The notes under the pieces were generated by a model that searched no databases, was not told the origin of the DNA, and worked only from the letters and a program-made list of their open reading frames with translations. Made by a program: the position numbers and the translations under genes. This document shows positions 15,733 through 22,483 of a stretch of DNA of 24,805 bases, in pieces; position 1 is the first letter of the stretch, and each line of letters begins with the position of its first letter. This stretch comes from Alphaproteobacteria bacterium (GTDB lineage: Bacteria; Pseudomonadota; Alphaproteobacteria; GCA-2731375), in NCBI GenBank assembly GCA_030746295.1, contig JASLMY010000041.1:1-24805 (forward strand), written 5' to 3'.

Positions 15733-16734
15733 TCAGCCGGAGACGGCGCTGTCGGCTTCGGCCATGGTCCTCGGCGTGCCGCGCTCGCGATAGGGGGTGC
15801 GGCCGAAGAAGGCGCGGTAGCACTTGGTGAAGTGGGAGGCCGAGACGAAGCCGCAGGCGAGCGCCACGTTCATCACCGACATGTTGGTCTGCAACAGCAG
15901 AAGCCGCGCCCGGTGGAGGCGCATCTCGAGATAATAGCGGGCCGGCGAACGGTTCAGGTACTTGCGGAAGAGCCGCTCCAATTGGCGCGTCGAGAGCCCG
16001 GCCCGGCGGGCCAGTTCGGTCCGGTCCAGCGGCTCCTCCAGGTGCTGCTCCATGCTCTCGATGATGCCGAGAAGCTTGGGATGGCGGACGCCGAGCCGGC
16101 CCGGCAGCGACAGCCGCTGGTGGTCGCTGGGGTCGCGGATGCGCTCGTGGATGATTTGCTCGGCGACGTCGGCGGCGAGCTCGGCGCCGTGTCGGCCAGC
16201 CATCAATTCCAGCATCATGTCGATGGCCGCCGTGCCGCCGGCGCAAGTATAGCGGTTGCGATCGATCTCGAAGACCTGGGCCGAGATCTCGATCTCGGGG
16301 AACTCCTCGACGAAGCCGACCAGGTTCTCCCAATGAATGGTGCAGCGGTATCCGTCCAAGAGGCCGGCCCGCGCCAGCGTGTGGGTGCCGGTGCAAAGCG
16401 CGCCGATGGCAACGCCTCGGCGCGCCAACCTGCGCAGCCACGAGACCTCGCCGCCGTCAGCAAAATGGTGCACATCGACGCCGCCGCAGACAAAGACCGT
16501 CTGGACGTCGGTGTCGTTTCGGATCGCGCCGTCGACTTGGATCTGAATGCCACTGGAGCTTTCGACGGCTGACCCGTCGGCGGAGAAGAGCTGCCACGTG
16601 TAGAGGGTCTCGCCGGCGACCCGGTTGGCGAGGCGGAGCGATTCTACCGCCGCCGTGAAAGCGATCAGCGAGAAATTGGGGATCAATAGGAAGCCGAATC
16701 GATCCGGCGCCCCGCGCGAAACCAGTTCCAGCAT
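15733..16734 (-). CDS. GlxA-family AraC-type transcriptional regulator
   Basis: A 333-residue regulator with an N-terminal DJ-1/PfpI (class I glutamine amidotransferase-like) domain, about 12-180, and a C-terminal AraC double helix-turn-helix, about 222-320. The amidotransferase elbow reads GALCTGTHTLARAGLLDG with Cys114, followed by CAGGTAAIDMML. The DNA-binding part has LARRAGLSTRQLERLFRKYL and VALACGFVSASHFTKCYR. This architecture matches regulators of quaternary-amine catabolism such as GbdR and CdhR in Pseudomonas. Control of the adjacent demethylation genes, with the methylated amine or a product as inducer, is therefore a reasonable inference. The gene lies 93 bases downstream of mttB on the same strand and converges on the corrinoid operon. 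Confidence 0.92.
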   Translation of the reverse strand: MLELVSRGAPDRFGFLLIPNFSLIAFTAAVESLRLANRVAGETLYTWQLFSADGSAVESSSGIQIQVDGAIRNDTDVQTVFVCGGVDVHHFADGGEVSWLRRLARRGVAIGALCTGTHTLARAGLLDGYRCTIHWENLVGFVEEFPEIEISAQVFEIDRNRYTCAGGTAAIDMMLELMAGRHGAELAADVAEQIIHERIRDPSDHQRLSLPGRLGVRHPKLLGIIESMEQHLEEPLDRTELARRAGLSTRQLERLFRKYLNRSPARYYLEMRLHRARLLLLQTNMSVMNVALACGFVSASHFTKCYRAFFGRTPYRERGTPRTMAEADSAVSG

Positions 16735-16827
16735 ACGCCCGCTCGGCTCCCTGTGCGTTGCCCAGCGAAAGGCGGCGATACTAGTTCAAGTTTGCTCGGG
16801 GAAAAACAAAAATGCGCGCGGTAGGGC

Positions 16828-18366
16828 TCAGACGAAGGCGTCCGGCTCCGCCGCCTTGCGTGCGGCCATGAAGGCCTGAAGGGCCTCGTCGACGGCCGGA
16901 TCCAGAGACGGTGCCTCGTAATCGGCCAACATCGCCTTCCAGGCCGCGTTGGCACGGGCGGCTGTGTCCAGGCCGCCCTCCGCCTCCCACTGCTCGAAGG
17001 AGTTGTTGTCGGCGAGGCCCGAGCGCCAGAGCGCGGTCTCGAAATGGGCTTGGGTGTGGGCCGCCCCCAGGAAGTGGCTGCCGGGACCGATTTCGCGGAT
17101 CGCGTCCATGGCCTGGCCGTCGGCGGACAGGTCGACACCCCGGCCCAGGATCTGCAGGGCACCTAACTGGTCGGCATCCATGACGAACTTCTCGTAGCCG
17201 GCAACAAGGCCCCCCTCCAGCCAGCCGGCGGCGTGAAGGACGAAGTTGGTCCCGGCCAGCAGCGTCGGCAGCATGGTCTGGGCACTCTCGTAAGCCGCTT
17301 GGGCGTCAGCCACCTTGGCCGCCGTCAGGGCGCCGCCCGAGCGGAAGGGCACGCGCAAGCGCCGGGCCAGCTGGGCGGCACCCGCCAGCACCAGCGTCGG
17401 CTCGGGCGTGCCGAAGGTCGGCGCACCCGACTGCATCGACATCGAGCTCGCGAAGCTGCCGAAGATCACCGGCACGCCGGGCCGGCAGAGCTGTGTGAAG
17501 GCGAGCCCGGCCATGGCCTCGGCCAGGATCTGGGCCAACGTACCGGCGACCGTGACCGGCGACATGGCGCCCGAGAGGACGAACGGCGAGATTACCGTCG
17601 CCTGCCCGGCGCGGGCATAGACCTTCAGCGCGCCGAGCATGGTGGCGTCGTAGACCAGCGGCGAATTGACGTTGATCAGGCCCAAAACGGCACAGTTCTG
17701 GTCGACGTAATCGGCGCCGAACAGGATCCGGGCCATCTCGACGCTGTCCTCGGCCCGTTCCGGCGCCGTCACCGAGCCCATGAAGGGTTTGTCGGAATAG
17801 CGGATGTGGCTGTAGAGCATGTCGAGGTGGCGCTTGTTGACCGGCAGGTCCACCGGCTCGCAGAGGGTACCGCCCGAATGGTGCAAAGCCGGCGCCATAT
17901 AGGTCAGCTTGACGAAGTTCCGGAAGTCCTCGATCCCGGCATAGCGCCGGCCGCCGTCGAGGTCGCGAACGAAAGGCGGCCCGTAGACCGGCGCAAACAC
18001 GGTGGCATCGCCGCCGATCTCGACCGAGCGCTCAGGATTGCGGGCCGCCTGGGTGAAGCGCTCGGGCGCGCCGGCGATCAGCGAGCGGCAGAGTCCTTTC
18101 GCCATCCGTACCCGCTCGCCCTCGACCTCGGCGCCGGCCTGGCGCCAGAGCGCCAGCGCCTCTGCGTCGTCGCGGAACTCGATGCCGATCTCTTCGAGGA
18201 TGGTCTCGGCGTTGGCCTCGATGATCGCCAGGGCCTCGTCGTTCAGGACCTCGAAGAGCGGGATCCTGCGGCTGATGTGGCGCAGCTGCTCGGCCTGGCG
18301 GCCGCCGCGCTCGGCCCGGCGCGCCGCCGCCCCGCCGCCTCGCCCCCGTCTCGTGCCCCTAGCCAT
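16828..18366 (-). CDS. MttB-superfamily methyltransferase, non-pyrrolysine (betaine-type)
   Basis: A 512-residue trimethylamine methyltransferase-family protein (MttB superfamily TIM barrel). Recognisable blocks include SVTAPERAEDSVEMA, NCAVLGLINVNSPLVYD, VPVIFGSFASSMSMQSGAPT and HAAGWLEGGLVAGYEKFVMD. The frame is continuous with no internal TAG, so it is not a pyrrolysine-containing trimethylamine enzyme. Characterised non-Pyl members (MtgB and relatives) demethylate glycine betaine, proline betaine, carnitine or similar onto a corrinoid protein. The neighbours (corrinoid protein, MTR-type enzyme, DMGDH-like enzyme) support that chemistry; the exact substrate is unknown. Residues 1-34 are Arg/Gly/Ala-rich and probably disordered. 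The ATG at 18366 is the first plausible start: further upstream the frame is inside a GC-rich repeat, whose G-rich arm is also the nearest SD-like sequence. Confidence 0.92.
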   Translation of the reverse strand: MARGTRRGRGGGAAARRAERGGRQAEQLRHISRRIPLFEVLNDEALAIIEANAETILEEIGIEFRDDAEALALWRQAGAEVEGERVRMAKGLCRSLIAGAPERFTQAARNPERSVEIGGDATVFAPVYGPPFVRDLDGGRRYAGIEDFRNFVKLTYMAPALHHSGGTLCEPVDLPVNKRHLDMLYSHIRYSDKPFMGSVTAPERAEDSVEMARILFGADYVDQNCAVLGLINVNSPLVYDATMLGALKVYARAGQATVISPFVLSGAMSPVTVAGTLAQILAEAMAGLAFTQLCRPGVPVIFGSFASSMSMQSGAPTFGTPEPTLVLAGAAQLARRLRVPFRSGGALTAAKVADAQAAYESAQTMLPTLLAGTNFVLHAAGWLEGGLVAGYEKFVMDADQLGALQILGRGVDLSADGQAMDAIREIGPGSHFLGAAHTQAHFETALWRSGLADNNSFEQWEAEGGLDTAARANAAWKAMLADYEAPSLDPAVDEALQAFMAARKAAEPDAFV

Positions 18367-18379
18367 GGATTGCTGCTTC

Positions 18380-18483
18380 ACCCCCCTCCCTGGCCCTCCC
18401 CCGCATAGGGGGGAGGGAAAACTGACCATCGAGACGAGCCTGCAAGCCCTCCTCCTCGATGGGGGAGGGTTGGGCGAGGGTGA
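18380..18483. repeat. GC-rich dispersed palindromic repeat, copy 2
   Basis: A second copy of the element at 118-218, in the same orientation. First hairpin arms are CCCTCCCCC (18394-18402) and GGGGGAGGG (18409-18417). About 30 bases later comes a weaker pair beginning CCCTCC (from about 18447) and GGGGGAGGG (18460-18468). Flanks CCCTGGCCCTCCCCC on the left and GGGGGAGGGTTGGG on the right are shared with copy 1. It fills most of the 168 bases between the DMGDH-like gene and mttB and ends 14 bases from the mttB start codon, so it may separate or modulate expression of the two. Confidence 0.8.
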
Positions 18484-18530
18484 CTCGCTACCGTATGGGA
18501 ATCAGCCCCATCCATCTCGCCTACACCCCA

Positions 18531-18549
18531 CGCCTCAGGCCCTGAGGCG
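18531..18549 (-). terminator. 19-bp palindrome across the DMGDH-like stop codon
   Basis: CGCCTCAGG (18531-18539) and CCTGAGGCG (18541-18549) are perfect complements around one central base, and the minus-strand stop codon (18535-18537) lies inside. As RNA this gives an 8-base stem with a 3-base loop. No U-run follows. It could act as a weak terminator or a 3'-end stabiliser, or be a protein-binding site. Confidence 0.35.
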
Positions 18550-20967
18550 CGCGTTGTCGGGGTCCCAGGGCGATTCCGGGATCACCCGGGCCGGGCGCCG
18601 CTCGCCCAGGATCTCGATCTCCAATTCGGTGCCCACGTCCGCCGCCTCGGGCCGGACGTAGCCGATGGCGAGGCTCTTCGCCACGACGTGGCCGTAGGCG
18701 CCGGCGGTGGCGCGGCCGATCATCCGGGCCCCGAGATAGAGCGGCTCGTTGCCGAGCGGGTCGGCGTCGTCAGCATCCACCTCCAGCGTCACGAAGCGCT
18801 GCGGCACGCCCGCCTCCTGTTGGCGCAATAGCGCCTCGCGGCCGACGAAGTCGCCCTTGTCGAGATGGACGAAGCGTTCCAGCCCCGCTTCCAGGATCGA
18901 GTACTCCCGCGTCAGGTCCTGGCCCCACATGCGGTAGGACTTCTCCATGCGCAAGCTGTCCATCGCCCGCATGCCGCACATGCCGAGGCCGAACTCGGCA
19001 CCGGCCTCGACCAGGCAGTCGAAGATGTGGTTCTGGTACTCGATCGGGTGATGCAGCTCCCAGCCGAGCTCGCCGACGAAGTTGATGCGGAGCGCCCGGG
19101 TCCTTGCGAGGCCGATGCCGATCTCCTGGCCCGTCAGCCAGGGGAAAGCGTTGCCCGAGAGGTCAGCGTCCGTCACCTTGGCCAGGATCTCGCGCGCTTT
19201 CGGCCCGACCAACGCCAGGCAGCCGAGGCGCGTCGTCAGGTTGTCGAGGCGGACGCTGCCGTCCTCGGGCAGGTGCTTCAGCAGGAAATCGTTGTCGAAG
19301 CGCTCGGCCGCGCCCGAGCTCGTCAGGTAGAAGGCGTCTGGCCCCTCGCGCAGGATCGTGAACTCCGAGCGCACGCCGCCGGTCGGGGTCAGCGCGTGGG
19401 CGAGGTTGATGCGGCCGACCGCCTTCGGCAGGCGGCGCGCCACCAGCCAGTCGAGATAGGCCTCGGCGCCGGGGCCGGTGACCAGGTGCTTGGTGAAGCT
19501 GGTGATGTCGATGATCGTCGCCGCCTCGCGGGTCAAGCGGCACTCGTTGCCGACATGGCTGAAGTAGTTGGAGCGGCGGAAGCTCCAGACGTCCTTCGCC
19601 TCGACGCCTTGCGGCGCGAACCAGTTCGGCCGTTCCCAGCCGTAGCGCTGTCCCCAGACAGCACCCCGCGCGTCCAGGCGCTCGTGGCAGGGGCTGGTCT
19701 TGGCGGGCCTCGCGGCCGGCCGCTCCTCGTCGGGGTAGTGGATGATGAAGACGTGCTCGTAGGCCTCTTCGTTCTTGAGCTTGGTGTAGTGTTTGTTGGC
19801 GTAGGCGCCGAAGCGGCGCGGGTCGACATCCAGCAAGTCGATCGAGGGCTCGCCCTCGACGATCCACTCGGCGAGGTACTTGCCGGCACCGCCGGCCGCC
19901 GTGACGCCGAAGCTGTGGCCCTCGGAAATCCAGAAGTTCTTGAGGCCCCAGGCCGGGCCCACGAGCGGGCTGCCGTCGGGCGTATAGGCGATGGGCCCGT
20001 TGATGATGTCCTTGATGCCGGCCTTCTCGAAGGTCGGCACGCGGCGGACCGCCGCCTCGACATGCGGCATCAGCCGCTCCAGATCGCCCGGGAAGAGGTC
20101 CTGCTCGAAGTCCTCGGGCACGCCGTCGACGAAGCAGGCCGGCGCGCCTTTCTCATACGGCCCCAGGATGTAGCCCTGGCGCTCCTCGCGGAGATAGTAC
20201 GACGCGTCGCTCTCGCGCAGCACCGCCATCTCCGGCAGGCCGGCCTCGTGCCGCTCGATCAACTCCGGCACCGTGTCGGTGACGATGTACTGGTGCTCGA
20301 CCGGGATCACCGGCAGGTCGAGGCCGACCATGGCCAGCGTCTCGCGGGCGTAGTTGCCGGTGCAACTGACCACGTGCTCGCAGGTGATGTCGCCCTGGTT
20401 GGTCTTCACCAGCCACTCGCCGTTCCGCTGCTGCGCGATGCCTGTGACGCTCGTCTGTCGGTGGATCGTGGCGCCGCGGTTGCGGGCCCCGGTCGCCATC
20501 GCCTGGGTCAGGTCGGCAGGCGCGATGTGGCCGTCATCGGGGTGATAGAGGGCGCCGACCAGCCCTTTGGTCTCGCATAAGGGCCAGAGCGCCTTGATCT
20601 CGGCCGGGCCGATCATTTCGAAGGGCACGCCGATGCTGTTGGCGGTGCCACAGTAGCGCTTGTACTCGTCCATGCGCTCGGTATTGGTGGCGAGGCGCAG
20701 GTTGCCGGTGACGTGGAAGCTGACGTCTTGGCCGGTCTCCTCTTCGAGCGTCTTGTAGAGGTCGACGCTGTACTTGTGCAGCTGCCCGACCGAATAGCTC
20801 ATGTTGAAGAGCGGCAAGAGGCCGGCCGCGTGCCAGGTCGAGCCCGAGGTGAGCTCGTACTTCTCCAGCAGCACGACGTCCGACCAGCCGGCCTTGGTCA
20901 GATGATAGGCCATCGAGACCCCGACCACACCGCCGCCGATCACCACCACGCGCGCTTGGCTCTGCAT
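18535..20967 (-). CDS. FAD-dependent dimethylglycine/sarcosine dehydrogenase-like protein with GcvT domain
   Basis: An 810-residue two-module flavoprotein. The N-terminal DAO-type domain has the dinucleotide motif VVVIGGGVVGVSMAYHL (about 7-23) and TSGSTWHAAGL at 40-50. His46 in this motif corresponds to the histidine that covalently binds FAD in mammalian dimethylglycine and sarcosine dehydrogenases. A central FAO_M-type segment is followed, from about residue 430 to the end, by a GcvT-like folate-binding aminomethyltransferase domain (NFVGELGWELHHP, CGMRAMDSLRMEKSYRMWG). The reaction is oxidative N-demethylation with the C1 unit captured as methylene-THF. The ATG at 20967 follows GGAGG at ideal spacing; in-frame ATGs at 21063 and 21027 add residues without family similarity. 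It lies upstream of mttB on the same strand, separated by 168 bases of repeat and palindrome. Confidence 0.93.
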   Translation of the reverse strand: MQSQARVVVIGGGVVGVSMAYHLTKAGWSDVVLLEKYELTSGSTWHAAGLLPLFNMSYSVGQLHKYSVDLYKTLEEETGQDVSFHVTGNLRLATNTERMDEYKRYCGTANSIGVPFEMIGPAEIKALWPLCETKGLVGALYHPDDGHIAPADLTQAMATGARNRGATIHRQTSVTGIAQQRNGEWLVKTNQGDITCEHVVSCTGNYARETLAMVGLDLPVIPVEHQYIVTDTVPELIERHEAGLPEMAVLRESDASYYLREERQGYILGPYEKGAPACFVDGVPEDFEQDLFPGDLERLMPHVEAAVRRVPTFEKAGIKDIINGPIAYTPDGSPLVGPAWGLKNFWISEGHSFGVTAAGGAGKYLAEWIVEGEPSIDLLDVDPRRFGAYANKHYTKLKNEEAYEHVFIIHYPDEERPAARPAKTSPCHERLDARGAVWGQRYGWERPNWFAPQGVEAKDVWSFRRSNYFSHVGNECRLTREAATIIDITSFTKHLVTGPGAEAYLDWLVARRLPKAVGRINLAHALTPTGGVRSEFTILREGPDAFYLTSSGAAERFDNDFLLKHLPEDGSVRLDNLTTRLGCLALVGPKAREILAKVTDADLSGNAFPWLTGQEIGIGLARTRALRINFVGELGWELHHPIEYQNHIFDCLVEAGAEFGLGMCGMRAMDSLRMEKSYRMWGQDLTREYSILEAGLERFVHLDKGDFVGREALLRQQEAGVPQRFVTLEVDADDADPLGNEPLYLGARMIGRATAGAYGHVVAKSLAIGYVRPEAADVGTELEIEILGERRPARVIPESPWDPDNARLRA

Positions 20968-21105
20968 CGCTGCCTCCGCTTTTCCGTCCGGCCGTGTTTC
21001 GACGAGGCCTCTCTCGTCGCCCGTCATGCTAGCAAAGCTTACGGCCCGGCGAGCAGCTTCCAAGCGACCGCATTTGGCCCCATGGCGACACCCCCCGCCG
21101 GCGCC

Positions 21106-21642
21106 TCAGGCGGTCCGTTGCACAATGTAGCGGACGACGCGCTTGCTGCCCGAATCCCATTCCTTCTCGAAGCGGAAACCGAGCTTTTCCATGACCCGGC
21201 GCGAGCGGCGGTTGTCGGCCCGGGCGACGGCATAGACGGTCTCCAGCCGCGCTACCTCGAAGCCCCAGTCGAGCGCGACCCGGCCGGCCTCGCTACCGAG
21301 GCCCCGGCCCCAGACCTCGGGCACCAGGCCGTAGGTGAGCTCGATGGCCTCGCCGTCGCCCGGCTGGATCTCGCGCAAGCCACACTCGCCGAGGAAGGCG
21401 CCGTCGGCCTTGTCGAAGACGCCCCAGAGACCGAAGCCGCGGCGGCCCCAGTGGTCCACGATTCCACGAAGCTGCTCGTCCGACTGGGCGCGCGTCTGCG
21501 GCCCGATCTTGCGGATCGACATCACCCGGTCATCACCATAGAGGCTGTAGAGCAGATCCCCGTCCGCCGCCCGGAACGGCCGGAGCCTGAGCCGCTCGGT
21601 CTCGATCTCCCGTTTCGATCCCTCGATGGCGTGCGGCGGCAT
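21106..21642 (-). CDS. GNAT-family N-acetyltransferase (RimJ/RimL-like)
   Basis: A 178-residue acetyltransferase. The N-terminal IETERLRLRPF (about 13-23) is the typical opening of RimJ/RimL-like members. The acetyl-CoA pyrophosphate loop is in PEVWGRGLGSEAGR (108-121). The C-terminal ADNRRSRRVMEKLGFRFE block is the usual GNAT motif B region. Such enzymes acetylate protein N-termini, amino groups of small molecules, or antibiotics; the acceptor is unknown here. The ATG at 21642 has an AGGGAA upstream and starts just before the conserved region; an earlier ATG at 21744 would add 34 residues of low-complexity sequence. It is divergent from the cytochrome gene across 240 bases in which no convincing promoter or gene was seen. 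Confidence 0.85.
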   Translation of the reverse strand: MPPHAIEGSKREIETERLRLRPFRAADGDLLYSLYGDDRVMSIRKIGPQTRAQSDEQLRGIVDHWGRRGFGLWGVFDKADGAFLGECGLREIQPGDGEAIELTYGLVPEVWGRGLGSEAGRVALDWGFEVARLETVYAVARADNRRSRRVMEKLGFRFEKEWDSGSKRVVRYIVQRTA

Positions 21643-21882
21643 ATTCGGCGGCGTTCCCTGCGACCGGCAGCCACGCGCCCGGCCCTTCGCTACTGCCAAG
21701 CCGGGTCGACGGTAGCCGGCCGGGCACATGTGCGACGCCGGCATCCTAGCACGACAGCGCCGCCGGCGAACGGCCGGGTTACCCCCGATGCGGCGGGTCG
21801 TCTATGCTCGACCCGCCGTGCCGGCGAGCGGACGGTTCGCGGGTTCGCTGCCGGACAACCCTGTCATCGGGAGCCTCCGACC

Positions 21883-22356
21883 ATGACGAAACAACGGAAG
21901 AAGCGGCGGCCACGACAGCGGGATGGCGAGACGGCGGCCACCACGGACCGGCGCGTCCGGCTGCAGTGGTTGGGGCTCGCGGTTCTGGTCGCCGGCCTCG
22001 TCATCTGGTTCGCCTGGCCGACGCCGACAGTGGTCGACGTCCGCGTGCCGAAGCTGTCGAGACTGGCCGAAAAAGGCCAATTGGCATTCAACCAGAACTG
22101 CGTCGCCTGCCACGGCGAGAATGCCGCCGGCAGCGACCAGGGGCCACCGCTCGTTCACGAGATCTACAACTCCGGCCACCATGCCGACTTCTCGTTTCGG
22201 CGGGCGGTCAGGCAAGGTGTCCGCCAACACCACTGGCGCTTTGGCAACATGCCGGCGCAGCCACAGGTGAGCAAGACGGAGTTGGCGTCCATCGTCCGCT
22301 TCGTGCGCGAGCTGCAGCAGGCCAACGGCATCGCCTACCGCCGCCATCGCATGTGA
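21883..22356 (+). CDS. Membrane-anchored class I cytochrome c
   Basis: A 157-residue monohaem c-type cytochrome. A basic N-terminus is followed by a single hydrophobic segment at about 29-45 (LGLAVLVAGLVIWFAW), likely an uncleaved membrane anchor with the rest in the periplasm. The haem-attachment motif CVACH is at 73-77 and the sixth ligand is probably Met123 in FGNMPAQP. Histidine pairs at SGHHAD (about 98-102) and RQHHWRF are a recurring feature of a small cytochrome family seen, from memory, near copper-related genes; none is visible here. It would carry electrons in a periplasmic redox chain whose partner is unknown. The ATG at 21883 is preceded by GGGAG. An 8-base hairpin spans its stop codon. 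Confidence 0.88.
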   Translation: MTKQRKKRRPRQRDGETAATTDRRVRLQWLGLAVLVAGLVIWFAWPTPTVVDVRVPKLSRLAEKGQLAFNQNCVACHGENAAGSDQGPPLVHEIYNSGHHADFSFRRAVRQGVRQHHWRFGNMPAQPQVSKTELASIVRFVRELQQANGIAYRRHRM

Positions 22357-22365
22357 GGCGATGGC
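22343..22365 (+). terminator. Hairpin across the cytochrome c stop codon
   Basis: GCCATCGC (22343-22350) and GCGATGGC (22358-22365) form a perfect 8-base stem with a 7-base loop holding the TGA stop. No T-run follows. A possible transcript 3'-end structure between the cytochrome gene and the carboxyltransferase gene. Confidence 0.4.
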
Positions 22366-22483
22366 AGCAACAGAGGCGCCACCAGTGCCGTCCGCCGATA
22401 GCCCGAAGAGCGGTAGCATTTTCTCTGTCCGCACTTAGTCTAGGGCCTTTGCCAAGATTACCGTGAAGGGGAAAGAGACGGCC

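Noticed and set aside
16735..16827. Sigma-70 promoter for glxA in the AT-rich gap
   Set aside because: A TAGTAT -10-like box exists on the minus strand, but no acceptable -35 lies at 16-18 bases; co-transcription from mttB is equally likely.
16828..18366. Pyrrolysine-type trimethylamine methyltransferase
   Set aside because: The frame has no internal TAG, and no pylT/pylBCDS genes are in the window, so the non-Pyl branch is the better call.
17233..18408. A 391-codon open frame antisense to mttB
   Set aside because: Same antisense bias (His/Arg/Gly/Asp-rich, no motif) and it starts inside the MttB barrel.
18865..20580. A 571-codon open frame antisense to the DMGDH-like gene
   Set aside because: Low-complexity antisense shadow with no family motif; the minus strand encodes a full FAD/GcvT enzyme.
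21643..21882. Promoter TTACCC/TATGCT upstream of the cytochrome c gene
   Set aside because: Spacing is 18 but the -35 matches only about half the consensus; not strong enough to list in GC-rich sequence.
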